64,000 bases of DNA from Patellaria atrata CBS 101060 (GCA_010093705.1 MU006094.1:1215550-1279549); one strand, 5' to 3'. Shown: positions 35,008-45,133, counted from the first letter of the stretch. Notes: a model not told the origin generated them from the letters alone. Numbers and translations are program-made.

Positions 35008-36075
35008 CTTGCTTCCAGTGATGGCCGTGGATTGGATCTGGACTGGATCGACCCCTGATCCAGATCCAGTCCAGGTCTTGGCCTCTAATCCAATCCAAAT
35101 CCAGTCCAAATCCATCAAATCCATGATTTTTTGTATGAGGAATCCGTTCCTCTATTCGATAGGCCCGTTCGAAGTGCTTGAGTATAGGTGTTCGTCCGTT
35201 TTGAGTACCTACTAACACTCAGCTATCCCGGGGCGATCGGGATGATTTTAGAGATTTTATGGATCTAGATTGGCTCGTACGTAAAGTCCTTCTTGATATC
35301 AAGACACAACGTACAGTAGAAATACGAATTCTTATTGACCTCGCTAATAATCTCGTAGCCTTTTGACCATATATGCGACGTCCTCTTCTTCTTCCGATCT
35401 ACCATTGTAGCCCCCGAGCCCTTTAAATACCACTTGCTGCGGATCCGTATTCGTTCTGGGGGGAGGTGGGGTGAGGGATCTCGTCGGAGGACTCTGAGGA
35501 TTCGATATATTCAGGAAATTGATGGGAAGATTCGCCACCGCTCTCAGCATCACCAGCCGGACCTTCCTCCGGCTCTCTAGTCGAAGATTCGGCTGTAGCC
35601 TGAGTATGCTGAATCTTCGACCCCTTCTGACGACGAGGTCTTTTGGTAGGCCGAAGAGCTTCTGTATCATCCTCTTGAGTCTCTCTAAGCTTCTTCGATG
35701 GCACGGCAGCCCGGGCAGACGAACGAGTAGTAACAAAGCGGTTCATATCAATTAGAGATGAGATAGTTGGTATACAATAGATTTAGGAATTTTGAAGATT
35801 TGGTTTGGGAGATTTACAGTCAAAACTCAAGCAGAGAGCACCATATGGCTGATGCTCTGGCCTACTTCCCCCATTACATTACCCAAAACAACACCTACAA
35901 CACCATTTTTTTTAAGATATCTACAACTATAATATGGATCTGGATTTCCTGGATTTTTTGAGCATCGAATCCAAATCCAATCCACGACTAGTCGAATCCA
36001 AATCCACGTCAAATCGCGTTGAAAATCCAGTCCAGATCCACCTGAATCCAATCCACGGCCATCACTGCTTGCTTC
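35008..36075 (-). mobile_element. hAT DNA transposon, internally deleted, with 8-bp target duplication
   Basis: Element 35016-36067 (1052 bp) begins CAGTGATGGCCGTGGATTGG and ends in its inverse (ATCCACGGCCATCACTG), flanked by identical 8-bp copies CTTGCTTC (35008-35015 and 36068-36075). CAGTG ends and 8-bp duplications define hAT. Both subterminal regions (about 35030-35120 and 35930-36055) consist of repeated ATCCAAATCCA/GGATCTGGA units. Inside, on the minus strand, an ATG at 35746 opens 107 codons (MNRFVTTRSSARAAVPSKKL..), a charged N-terminal region; in another frame about 35230-35390 a BED-type zinc finger reads SHIWSKGYEIISEVNKNSYF and YCTLCLDIKKDFTYEP. The catalytic RNase H-like domain is missing, so this is a non-autonomous deletion derivative. 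The perfect ends and duplication suggest fairly recent insertion. Confidence 0.88.
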
Positions 36076-36252
36076 TTGTGCAGCTTTTTGTCGAGAGGCT
36101 CTAGAGCCGTATCCTTGGTTGGCTTTGTTCCTGTATACTCTTACAGTACTAGACGTAGTACAGTAGTAGCGGCAGTGTTCATCTTCAACCATATCCAACG
36201 CCGGAAGAGGGTTCGAAAATGGGCTCTCAAAGGCACTAGGCATCCTGAATCA

Positions 36253-36270
36253 GGGGGCAGATTTTGGTCC
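36253..36270. promoter_or_regulatory. Composite CArG-like motif, site 1
   Basis: GGGGGCAGATTTTGGTCC, a weaker match; 165 bp upstream of the ATG at 36435. Confidence 0.4.
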
Positions 36271-36434
36271 TGAAGGCTAAGCAACGGATGGTACGCATCC
36301 GATGAATAAGCTCATTGAGAGAGCTCTGGCATTAGCATACTTATACACATCAAGAACACGTGTCTGTGCTTCTTCATTGACTTGCTTGTTACTTTCTCCT
36401 AACTCCAGGATTCAACCCACATTTCGCCGCAACC

Positions 36435-37014
36435 ATGTCTGGTCCATGGACAACCTCCACACAACTGGTCGAGAACCCGCTAGATTCAACTCTGCCAGGC
36501 TACTTATCATTCGATCTTCTAGATCATCTTGATCCGGTAGAACCCGTACTTGATATCACGCCTGGCACACTCAGTATGCCAAGCGATACAACCTTCGACT
36601 GGTCTAGCGGCATTGATCCTACCCTCCTACTGTCTGAACCGGATGCTTTCGTCATCGAAACACCCCCAGGAGATGACAATACTTCCAGCAAACCTGCAGC
36701 CGACGAGCAAAGCCTCAGAGAAGCTATACTACAGCTTGGACACAGCATGGAAGCGAGGCTAGCGCAGATAGAAGATAGCCTAGGGCTAATGGGTCAGAGA
36801 CTGACAAAAGTCGAAGACGCCAAAGAGACACAGGATACTGAGTACGTTGACACTTCCCTCTGTGCACGTAAGTTCTTCTGGCTGACAGTATGAAAGAATG
36901 CAACAACGTAAGGAGCAAATTCGGGCAGAGTCGAAGAAATTGCTTGATGACATCCGTGAGTATCACAATCTCATGAATTTGACAGCCAAACAATTGGTTG
37001 GGCCAGTCAAATAA
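36435..37014 (+). CDS. Small coiled-coil protein, 174 aa
   Basis: Exons 36435-36841 and 36897-37014 join in phase 2 (GTACGT donor, GAAAG acceptor; the alternative TGACAG acceptor gives a less helical end). N-terminal 95 residues are acidic and proline-containing (LSFDLLDHLDPVEPVLDITP), then a heptad coil: LREAILQLGHSMEARLAQIE, DSLGLMGQRLTKVED, continued in exon 2 by MQQRKEQIRAESKKLLDDIR. No DNA-binding or catalytic motif seen. The acidic head plus coil resembles an activation or adaptor module, which is inference. First of a row of small coiled-coil genes that share an upstream motif. Confidence 0.65.
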
Positions 37015-37176
37015 GCTTAGGGTACTATTCCTCAATGTAATTACCATAGAATTCGGGTTGATTTAGCTGGGTGGATCGTTGCAATGACAACTCTGTTTCT
37101 TCCAATGCTCATGTCGAATGAACACTCATATTTTCTCTCTTTCCAGTTCGACATCCGAGCAGGACAGCGTGGCTCA

Positions 37177-37237
37177 GGGCCCTGAAAACGGGACAAGATG
37201 CTCGCAGAGTGGCTCGAGGGCCCAAAATCGGGTAACC
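37177..37237. promoter_or_regulatory. Composite CArG-like motif, sites 2a and 2b
   Basis: Two copies, GGGCCCTGAAAACGGGAC (37177-37194) and GGGCCCAAAATCGGGTAACC (37218-37237, core CCAAAATCGG), 130-190 bp before the ATG at 37368. Confidence 0.55.
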
Positions 37238-37367
37238 TTTGTGGCATGAAGTGGTGTGCAGTAGTAGTATAACTCTTCGAGATTGGACTTGCCCTTGGTT
37301 CACGAATATTCACAATTCTTGTGCCCAAAGAAGGTTCACCATCAGAACCAGAATTCTTCACAACATC

Positions 37368-37721
37368 ATGCTGAGTTACAACAAGCTTAAGAGTCGCCCC
37401 ATAGCTAATACTGACTTACCCCCAAAGAACAATGTTAGTCAAGCTTCACGCAAGCAGGGCACTCACCCGGCGAGCGATACACCTTCAAAAAGGATAGAGT
37501 CGGCAAAGAAAATGCCTACCCCAGATATTTCTATCATACAACAACAAAGGGAATGGGAGAACACTCAGCTCAGGAAAGAACTTCAGTACCAACGAAGAAA
37601 GCATGGTGCCAGCATGTATTTACTGGAAGAGGTTCGACTTGTGGTCAAATCTCTTCAGGAGGCACTTGTCAATTTCGAGAAGCTGAACTCTGAATCTGAA
37701 TACGAAGTGACGGATGAGTGA
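37368..37721 (+). CDS. Small coiled-coil protein, 117 aa
   Basis: The frame is open from further upstream, but the first ATG after the motif pair with plausible composition is at 37368 (MLSYNKLKSRPIANTDLPPK). A Ser/Lys-rich N-terminus is followed by a coil (ISIIQQQREWENTQLRKELQ, then MYLLEEVRLVVKSLQEALVN) and an acidic end (SESEYEVTDE). Single exon. Function unknown; same build as its neighbours. Confidence 0.55.
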   Translation: MLSYNKLKSRPIANTDLPPKNNVSQASRKQGTHPASDTPSKRIESAKKMPTPDISIIQQQREWENTQLRKELQYQRRKHGASMYLLEEVRLVVKSLQEALVNFEKLNSESEYEVTDE

Positions 37722-38100
37722 ACTTAGAAGATAGCACATCAAATGAATTCGTGCAACTGTTCAGTCCAGTCCACATACAAAAATTGCATATCTTGACTTT
37801 GCTTTGAAGTTGAATTAAGCCCTGCATGGGAGGCGTTGTTTGGGAGGCGTTGTTTCGAAACATGTACGATCTGGCAGTTGACCTGCAGACAAGGACCCAT
37901 GCGACAGGAAGCAGGGGCTGAGCCGCAACGAGCCAGGATCCGGGTTTTGTCGATCGCTTACGTAGTCCATTGCGCAACTTCTGGCGAATGGAAGCAATGT
38001 ATTTACATCCACCGCCCCTTTCTATTGTTGGGCTGACCACAGGCTACCTGCCCTGGTCGGATGGAACAGCTCACGCCCATTTCCAATCTGGAGCGTGTCT
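37722..38100. other. Intergenic, no gene seen
   Basis: Contains two direct copies of TTGGGAGGCGTTGTTT-like sequence near 37828-37858 but no coding frame of note. Confidence 0.35.
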
Positions 38101-38138
38101 GGGCCCACAATCAGGACCTTGAGACCAAAATCGGGGTA
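38101..38138. promoter_or_regulatory. Composite CArG-like motif, sites 3a and 3b
   Basis: GGGCCCACAATCAGGACC followed 2 bp later by GAGACCAAAATCGGGGTA (core CCAAAATCGG), 163-200 bp before the ATG at 38301. Confidence 0.55.
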
Positions 38139-38300
38139 CATTTGGAACGGAAGCTTCCCTTGCCGGCAGTCGATCACGATTGGACACATCAACTCTATAT
38201 CTCATGAAAATGGTTTATTTATGTTCACACCTCAACGCGAAATGGTTTGATTTTTAAACAAAACATCTACCTTCAAGCCCATTCGTTGCAGTTACAAGTA

Positions 38301-38910
38301 ATGGTGAATCATATGCAAGCGCAACCGGTAAGTTGACATTCTGCTGCTGGGCCAGGCACAGCGTACTGATATACACTGGTAGTCTATGGCTCTCCCTTCA
38401 CCAAGTCCAATGGTCCAGGATGTTCTCCAAAAACTCAACTCGATTGGAGCCGACTTCGTTTGGATCTTTGCCATATATCAAGAACAGACGCGCATCATCA
38501 AGGCGTTGAAGGATGACATCACCAACATCTCAGCCTCTCACGAACTGCTACGCGAGACATACAATCTTGCAGAACAGGAGATCACGTCGCTCAAGTCTCT
38601 ACTATACAATAGCGGTGACGATGCAAGCGATGGTTACACGGAATCTTCTTCTTAAAGCTCCACTGAAGAAATGATGAAGGACCAGCAGGAGGAAATATCC
38701 TATCTCAAAGCGGAAAGCCGCAGAGTTGAACGCGAACATGAGGTTGGAATGGCTGGAATGACTGAAATCACCCGAAAGTATGAGGAAGCACTAACGCACG
38801 CAAGTGCTCTGGTTGCTGCCGGTGCAAAGAAGATAGCCGAGCTTGAAGCGAAGGGCGAATCTCAAGTCAGCGATCAAAGCCATGAGATGAATGAGAGTGA
38901 AGAGGCTTAA
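38301..38910 (+). pseudogene. Coiled-coil protein gene with one in-frame TAA
   Basis: Exon 1 (38301-38327, MVNHMQAQP) joins exon 2 at 38383 in phase 0 over a 55-nt intron (GTAAGT, CTGAT branch, GGTAG). Exon 2 reads SMALPSPSPMVQDVLQKLNS and a coil (YQEQTRIIKALKDDITNISA; YNLAEQEITSLKSLLYN) up to TAA at 38653-38655. The same frame then runs on for 85 codons as a second coil (SSTEEMMKDQQEEISYLKAE; EITRKYEEALTHASALVAAG) to a stop at 38910. Without the TAA the product would be 186 residues. Either a nonsense allele or a 99-aa truncated protein. Tiny first exon plus coil matches the 39386 gene. Confidence 0.6.
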
Positions 38911-39247
38911 GGGGTGTTTTTTTAAGCTACATCGTTAGCCTAGATCTCTTTCAATATCATTATCCCGCGTCAACGTCAATAATAACCAGGAATAACAAAC
39001 ACGTGAGAATACGTGTGGATGCACTCTTCGAGCCTTTGGGCTCTCTTCAAGTCATTGGCGCCCAAGCACTTCGATCGCTAGGATCATGATTCAAGTTAGA
39101 GCATATTTCACATTCCAAAGCGGTGAACGGAGTGATATTGGCATGGACGGAAACCGAATTGCCATGATGGCGCAGTAGGTTTCAGAAATTCGCTCTTGGA
39201 ATGAATAACGTGATGTCGTAGGACGGAAGCCCGGGGTGGGTTGGGGA

Positions 39248-39266
39248 GGGGGGCCAAAAGTGGGAC
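39248..39266. promoter_or_regulatory. Composite CArG-like motif, site 4
   Basis: GGGGGGCCAAAAGTGGGAC, core CCAAAAGTGG, 120 bp upstream of the ATG at 39386. Confidence 0.55.
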
Positions 39267-39385
39267 TTTGGAACTGACTATGGCATCCATCCATTGTGAT
39301 TTTATTATAGATCCCTCTGGTAGAAAAGAAGTGTGGTTACGAATCTTTTCCATTCACGGCAGCTCCGACTGCAAAAACTTTGACC

Positions 39386-39956
39386 ATGGCCAACTCGCCT
39401 GTTGAGCAAGACATGCACAATGTACGGCTTCAAGCGCAGCGCAGGGAAGAGCACTACTAATATGGCATAGGAAATCTCTAGGCAAGCAGCAGCACATTTA
39501 CCGTCTCCTGTGGCTGCAATCATGAACGGATTGCGAGCTGCAGTTGAAGAAGCAGAAGGGGAAATTCGGCACTCCACGTTCTCTATGAGGGCCTCTTGCG
39601 AGCAGAGAGCAGACCAGAATTCGCAAGCCTTGCAAGAACAGGCTGACAATGCTCAACGGACTCATTTCATCCTGCGGGAAAGGAATCAAGAAGTGTTGAT
39701 GATCAACTCCATGTTGCGCAGCGAGCTTGCTGAGGTGCGGAGAGAAAATGAAGCGTATAAACAACAACTCAAGCTACTCGAGCAAGAGTGTCGATCTAGC
39801 GATGATGAATCAGCTCGAAGTCTGGCTGAACTGACGGATGCCACCACAGTGCTGGCAAGTTGCATTGCGTTGCCAGCTCAGAAGAAGAGGGCTGGTATTC
39901 GCAAACCAAGGCTGAAGCAGAGAGCAACAGGCAGGGAGCGAAGCGTGAAGAGGTAG
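39386..39956 (+). CDS. Small coiled-coil protein with basic C-terminus, 173 aa
   Basis: Exon 1 (39386-39421, MANSPVEQDMHN) joins exon 2 (39471-39956) in phase 0 over a 49-nt intron with GTACGG donor, ACTAAT branch and GCATAG acceptor. Exon 2 is an almost continuous coil (MNGLRAAVEEAEGEIRHSTF; LQEQADNAQRTHFILRERNQ; MLRSELAEVRRENEAYKQQL), an acidic-serine turn (RSSDDESARS) and a very basic tail (KKRAGIRKPRLKQRATGRER) that could direct it to nucleus or DNA. Intact. Same architecture as the 38301 gene but with little direct sequence identity by eye. Confidence 0.65.
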
Positions 39957-40574
39957 AAAGTCAAAGAGTATTTGGAATACCATTTTGATGTCTAAATGAC
40001 AGATAGAGAGGCTTCTGCTTCGAATGTCATTGTTCTCACCACATTGTCGAGCGTGCAGACGTTGGTGGTTGCATTAAGGTTTGTAAGACTCCGCGCGCAT
40101 TGGCCAAACATGTTTGAAACAAAACGTGGCCAGTAAGCCACGATCGTCGCAGGGCCAGTGGTTCGTGCATCGGGAACTTTCAGATCCGCATCACCCCGCA
40201 AGACGGCTAAGCCACACTCGTTGGATCTACAGAAATGCATGGAAAACGGCTAGAACTTGCTAAAATTGGGACATGAACATTGACTATCCAATGAAAGTCT
40301 CAAGTTTAGCGCCCCAACCCGATGCTTCGCCGGGGTTCAATCTCGCTGCAGCGGAGGCCATCCTAAATTGTTTCTCGTCCAGGACGAAGGTCGATCTCCT
40401 CCAACAATGTTCTTACCTAACGTTAGTATTTTTTTGACAGTTCTGCAAATCTTGATGCTCGTTTCTTGCCTGTACAGACTGTTCTCTGTACTAGAGGATG
40501 CCATGCCCCCCAAGAGTATCAGAGCGCTCTTTGTAGGTCTTGACGTGGCGAAGATATATGTATTGAGAATCTAC

Positions 40575-40913
40575 TCAAATGTACCGGTCTAGCATTTCCA
40601 ATGATCCTGCATTTTTGTCCGCAACCCTTGCGGTATGGTCAGGTTTTTTGATGGATGGATCTCTCAAACTGTCTGGCGCATACCCGACTGGAACTGTCAT
40701 GGTAGACGAAGAGATGCTTTTAGATTGGCCGAACTCTCCGCGCTTCTGACCAAAAAGAGAGTCATGGAAAGAAAGTTTCTTAGTGTGTTAATTGAACGAA
40801 TGGATTGACGTGTGCTGCCTGTTGTCTGCCCGGTATGAAGCGTGAGGGTTCGAATACAAATTCGAGAGAGTAAGATTATCCGCAGATACGTACTCAGCTG
40901 GTAGGAATGACAT
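40575..40913 (-). pseudogene. Short unknown gene, one in-frame TAA
   Basis: ATG at 40913 (MSFLPAEYVSADNLTLSNLY) leads through SNPHASYRADNRQHTSIHSF to TAA at 40788-40790; the same frame goes on (HTKKLSFHDSLFGQKRGEFG; SISSSTMTVPVGYAPDSLRD) to TGA at 40575. 112 codons in all. A TATAAATA lies at about 41036-41044 on the minus strand, 45-50 bp beyond motif site 5, which supports a promoter facing this way. Low-moderate confidence: the protein matches nothing I know. Confidence 0.35.
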
Positions 40914-41089
40914 GATCTTCTAGGAAGTCGAGAGAGCAACCATAATTCCAACAGACACTGTGATTCTTTCTGGAGTCTCTATTGTGACCTGGATTTGCAC
41001 CCGAAATTGTTGAAGAGGAAGAGCAAGGGACTGTGTATTTATAATTTCTGCAGTCAGACAGCTCCCAGTGTTTCATCATTCGGAAGGGA

Positions 41090-41108
41090 GGGTCCCGAAA
41101 ATGGTCCC
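41090..41108. promoter_or_regulatory. Composite CArG-like motif, site 5 (divergent)
   Basis: GGGTCCCGAAAATGGTCCC, core CCGAAAATGG. TATA-like boxes lie about 50 bp away on both sides (TATAAATA minus near 41040, GTATAAG plus near 41159), so it may drive the 40575 and 41210 genes at once. Confidence 0.6.
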
Positions 41109-41209
41109 TCAAGGCGGTGCTTCCTTCCAGATAGTCAAAGAAGTCGAAGGCCCTGTGGAGTATAAGTTCACTGAAGCAGTCATTGAGATGGCTCACCGCC
41201 CAAACAAAT

Positions 41210-41705
41210 ATGCCTTCTCAAAAGCCCAGCCTTCATAAAAGACTAAACAAGAAGAAGAAAAGGCGATTCGGACCTTTAAGAGGCAAATGCCGAGAGTACG
41301 CAGAGCTTCCTGGAGTTGAGCTAGCGCTCTTCATTGCTTTCGAGAAGGTGGACAGAAACAACAAAACGAGAAAAGAGTTTTATTCTCTTCGATCTAAGCG
41401 TAACATCCCCTAGTTAAGAAACATAGATGGCATTGTAAGTTGTACATCATCGCCGTTGCCGTTGCCTTGGCTGACTGGTGCAGCTATCGGACGACTTGAA
41501 CAAGAACGAGTTGCTGGATGAGATGGGGAGCGACATTGAGATGCCTTGTGAAGAGCGAGATGATGAAATGGAAGGGGATGAGAAGAATACCCTTGTTGGT
41601 AGCAAATACCTGGATTTGCTGCTGGGCTCAACTGGAAATGGGCCAGTATTTCCTCCTCTACCTGATCTTGATCTCGACTTGATTTGCGATATCATGTCAT
41701 TTTAG
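41210..41705 (+). pseudogene. MADS-box-like protein gene with one in-frame TAG
   Basis: ATG at 41210 opens MPSQKPSLHKRLNKKKKRRF, then GPLRGKCREYAELPGVELAL, FIAFEKVDRNN and KEFYSLRSKRN. The pattern basic helix (K-K-K-R-R..L-R-G-K-C-R-E-Y-A-E-L) then G-V-E-L-A-L-F-I and a short strand is that of the MADS/SRF fold (compare KKAxELxxLCxVDVALxIF). TAG at 41411-41413 follows; in the same frame LRNIDGI leads to a perfect intron (GTAAGT at 41436, GCTGAC branch, GTGCAG) and, in phase 0, an acidic second exon (LSDDLNKNELLDEMGSDIEM; PDLDLDLICDIMSF) ending at 41705. MADS proteins bind CC(A/T)6GG sites as dimers. The 67-aa product before the TAG would keep most of the DNA-binding fold. Confidence 0.5.
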
Positions 41706-41833
41706 CTTACTAGACTTCAACTAGCATCGATGTATGTAATTCTTTGGCTATTTGAACACGTAAGAATGTCCCGTGTATGTCTTTTGATGTTTTTCATTTC
41801 TTTACTCAGTAATTGTAGCAGGCTAACAACAAC

Positions 41834-42424
41834 CTAGATAGCACCATTCGTGTACGCCCCTCGCTTCCTTGACTGCATTGCATACATCATTTCTGTCAGT
41901 GTCGGCTTCGTGGAAAGATCAACACGAGGTGGCTCTTCAAGGATAGTACAAAGTCGACGCGGCCTTTCCGTTCCCAAGTACTCGCATCTCGCCAGCTCGC
42001 CAGGCAATTCAATCCGACCCGTGGCTGAGCTACCTCCAGACAGCTCAGCAACCTTAATCTGGGGTTCCGCCTCTGGAACAGACTCGCCATAGTGATAATG
42101 GTTCACGTTTATGACAAGATTTTCTGGCTTAGACATATCCTTAATAAGAACTTTGAGTCTTTCGCACCCTGGTCTCCGGCAGATGATTTGATCTAAAGCT
42201 TCAACCGCGTCCATGCGCGTACGAGGTCTTCTGCTTTTGCCGCAGCGAGAGCATGCCGGTAAGTACACAAGTTGTTCGCTTTCTTGATGTTTTTTAGCAT
42301 CTTTCACTTTCTCCTTTGGCATTGGTAGAGGATGGTCTCGATAGTACGAGGTAGATGAACGGCTTTTTCGGCTCATTCTGCTTGCAATGGAAACGCAATC
42401 TCGGATTGCTGTCAAATTTTGCAT
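41834..42424 (-). CDS. Cys-containing protein, 196 aa, unknown
   Basis: Single exon. MQNLTAIRDCVSIASRMSRK may start instead at MSRKSRSSTSYYRDH, a Ser/Arg-rich opening. Residues about 57-95 hold two Cys pairs, CSRCGKSRRP and CRRPGCERLK, spaced like a small zinc site. NLVINVNHYHYGESVPEAEP follows, then a C-terminus ending QSRKRGAYTNGAI. No catalytic motif. Divergent from the patatin-like gene; the 222 bp between their starts holds motif sites 6a and 6b. Confidence 0.6.
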   Translation of the reverse strand: MQNLTAIRDCVSIASRMSRKSRSSTSYYRDHPLPMPKEKVKDAKKHQESEQLVYLPACSRCGKSRRPRTRMDAVEALDQIICRRPGCERLKVLIKDMSKPENLVINVNHYHYGESVPEAEPQIKVAELSGGSSATGRIELPGELARCEYLGTERPRRLCTILEEPPRVDLSTKPTLTEMMYAMQSRKRGAYTNGAI

Positions 42425-42504
42425 TCTGGTATGTATGTAAGTGACAGTATCGTGTCGAACATTGTGAGCTCTGGTTCTTTATGGAAGCGCGTGGATGGAC
42501 TTCA

Positions 42505-42584
42505 GGGGGTTCAGGTTTTGACCCCCTCTGAGCAAATACTGAAATCGGGCTTCAATTTCAATATAGGGCCCGATTTCTGGACCC
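42505..42584. promoter_or_regulatory. Composite CArG-like motif, sites 6a and 6b (divergent) and TATA
   Basis: GGGGGTTCAGGTTTTGACCC (42505-42524, a weak copy) and AGGGCCCGATTTCTGGACCC (42565-42584, core CCGATTTCTGG, 11 bp). TATATAAG follows at about 42593, 50 bp before the plus-strand ATG at 42647. Confidence 0.55.
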
Positions 42585-42646
42585 AAGAGCGTATATAAGT
42601 TCGAGTCCACCTGCTATCGCTCAAGATCCCATCGTCCACGTTAATT

Positions 42647-45119
42647 ATGAAGCACTGTCAGCACACGAGCTGGCTAAGCCTTTGCTCTGAAGGCAACGAT
42701 ACGTACCTGGTGGTCTCCGATCGCCTTGATACCATTAAAACTCATATTCCTGAGCCAGAGTCCCAAACACCAAGCCTTTTTGTGCTGATTGGCAATAGAG
42801 CGAAATCCGTCGCACTACGCGAGCTTTTTGGAGCGAAGAGAAACCAACGGTTTCTTACAAAGCGAGTCCCAGGCGAAATACACCTTCATGTTGAAGCATC
42901 CAGTATCTTCAACGAAAGGCCTCTACTTATTGCCGATAGTGATATCCCAGCAAAGTCTTTGAGGGCCAAAATCCCTTCTACTAAGTGTCATGAAACCACG
43001 AAGCAGATTGTCCGGAGACCTGGCTCACTCGGCGAGATATCTAGTACCATCTACTCTCAGCTGCTTCAACCATTTGTTGACGTGTTCTGTTTCTTCGCAG
43101 ATGACCTAGGCGGTTTCAAGCAAGTTGCACATCATCTTGCTACGTGGCTTGAGCAGGTTCAAGAGTCGACAACTCTCAGGAGTACTCGCCCACGGGTGGT
43201 CATAGTGACCGAAAAAATCCCCTCAAGCGTGGAAAATGAGAAAGAGGCAAGAAAAGCCTTTTTGTGGCTGCTGAGCGAGGAAACGAAAAGAGATCTGTTT
43301 GAACAGGTTTCGGCAATTGAGATAATTGCACTTTTCCCAGCCGGCGCACTCTCTGTCAATGCTCGCCACAGACTGCTCAAGGAACGTATCATGAGTGGAT
43401 CAGACCAAGTGCGGAAGAGTAGGGAGCAGTCTAGATGTCTGTTCTCTGTGACTCACTTTACTGCGTTCCTTGCGAGTGCATGTGAACAATTCTCACGGGT
43501 TGCAAATGAGCCATTCGATTTTATCAAGGCTTCCCGAGTGGACAATCCGGCACCAGAGGATTTGGATGAGCATTTAGCTAACCTAATGAAACACATTAAG
43601 GATTCTGGAGATCTCACTGCGTTTGCAGCTCCTACCATCGCATCTAGTCTTTTGCTGGATAGCTACCCTCCCAATTCACACTGTAAGTCGTAACGCAGTG
43701 GCCAGTTTGCAAACATATTAACAAATCGATAGTGTTTCCTCCGGAGAAAGTGATGGACACTCTTTATAAAGATTTATTCCCAAAAGAGAGGGTTATCTCC
43801 TTCGCGGATTCGAAAGATGTCATTCTCCGGAGTGGCTTCATTAACCTGGTCCGTACCCATTTGATCAGCTTCTTTGAGCAGCTAACACACGGTCCATCAT
43901 CGGCCGCAGAGATTCACTTCGGCAATCTGAATCGATTTAAATACCATTGGCAAAATATTCAAAGCAGCAGCACCTGTCTCTGCTGCCTACGTCGAAGACC
44001 ACAGTATAACCTATCATGCGGACATATCCTATGTGAGAACTGCGTTCTAATCTTTGGTGACGTTGACGAACACGATCCATGGATGTACAAGATATATCAC
44101 TGTTTCCTTTGTGGAGAAGAAATGCCCGAAGGAGTGAATGTTAAAATCCATCCTCCAACAGCTGGAGTGGGAATTCTCTGCGTTGATGGTGGGGGCGCTC
44201 GCGGCGCGTCGTCCCTTAGGATAATGAAGCGTATTCATGATCGAATCGGTTTGCCAATTCCCTTCCAGCAATTCTTTAAAGTCGCTTTTGGGATCAGTTC
44301 AGGTATGTTCCTGCCTATTTTGCTGATCGACCTACAGCTAACCTTATCCAGGAGGCCTCATCGTTCTAGCTATGTTTGTCAACGGTTGGGGCATTGAAGA
44401 GTCTACTGACACTTTTGAACGACTCGCCAAAGTCGCGTTTACGCCTCGAAAAGTGTCTAAAATCCCGATCTTCCGTAACATCATTGAACTTTTGATATCG
44501 TACTTTGCTGACGGACTCTATGCTCCCGAAAACATTGAAGCGGCGCTGAAACAGGTTTTCGGGAATGACAGAAGCATTTTGGATGTCTCGCATGCGACAA
44601 CTACAGGAACACGTATCGGGCTTCCTGTGGCCACTGTTGGTGGTACGCCGTCTCGCCGTATCTTCACGAACTACAATGGTGTGGGGGAGCGTGTTGAAGG
44701 TCAAGGTACGTCTCACGCGATGCAAATGAACCAAGCCCTGATCAGAGTAGAGGACCGCATCGTAAACTGCTGTCAAATTTGTCTGCAGACTTGATTCTAG
44801 AAGCTAAAGAACATCTCCATGACCTAATCCAGAGAGCTGAGTAAATCTTAGACGATTTGGAGCTCGCTCAGGATATTTCGGCATTCTCACAGCACCAATA
44901 CACCCTCTCTAAAGGTTGCAGCACTTCACAGTCTCACGATCGGACCTCAATCTTCAAAACCTCTTCCGGACAACACCCCGATGTGAGGAGATGTCAAAAT
45001 ATGCCGAGCTGAGAGATGCCTCCCAAAGTATTGTTGAGACACAAAGATTGGAGATGCAGTACGTTAAGCCAAGGGCCGTGTACATTAGGAGGCCTACCAC
45101 ATCGGACAGCTCTCAATAG
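42647..45119 (+). pseudogene. Patatin-like phospholipase gene with RING-like finger, C-terminally broken
   Basis: Exons 42647-43682, 43733-44302 and 44352-44794 (phases 1, 1) give 682 aa. Residues 1-345 are a GTPase-like or other regulatory domain (LFVLIGNRAKSVALRELFGA), residues about 428-460 a RING-like zinc finger (CLCCLRRRPQYNLSCGHILC, CENC, CFLC), then patatin: DGGGARGASSLRIMKRIHDR (oxyanion loop) and GISSGG (G-x-S-x-G nucleophile), up to FTNYNGVGERVEGQ. The part with the catalytic Asp (DGG/DGA motif) is missing; after 44710 the frame ends in unrelated residues. From about 44795 a coil in another frame (LILEAKEHLHDLIQRAE, TAA at 44842, ILDDLELAQDISAFSQ) may be the old C-terminus, to 45119. 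Family members are lipid hydrolases in fungal immunity-like systems. A 682-aa protein could be made but should lack lipase activity. Confidence 0.7.
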
Positions 45120-45133
45120 GGAAGGGTAGGGAA

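Noticed and set aside
40336-40352. B-box-like GGGGTTCAATCTC
   Set aside because: No A box at the right distance.
41183-41209. Upstream start of the MADS-like frame
   Set aside because: The extension begins at TTG, not ATG; the first ATG is 41210.
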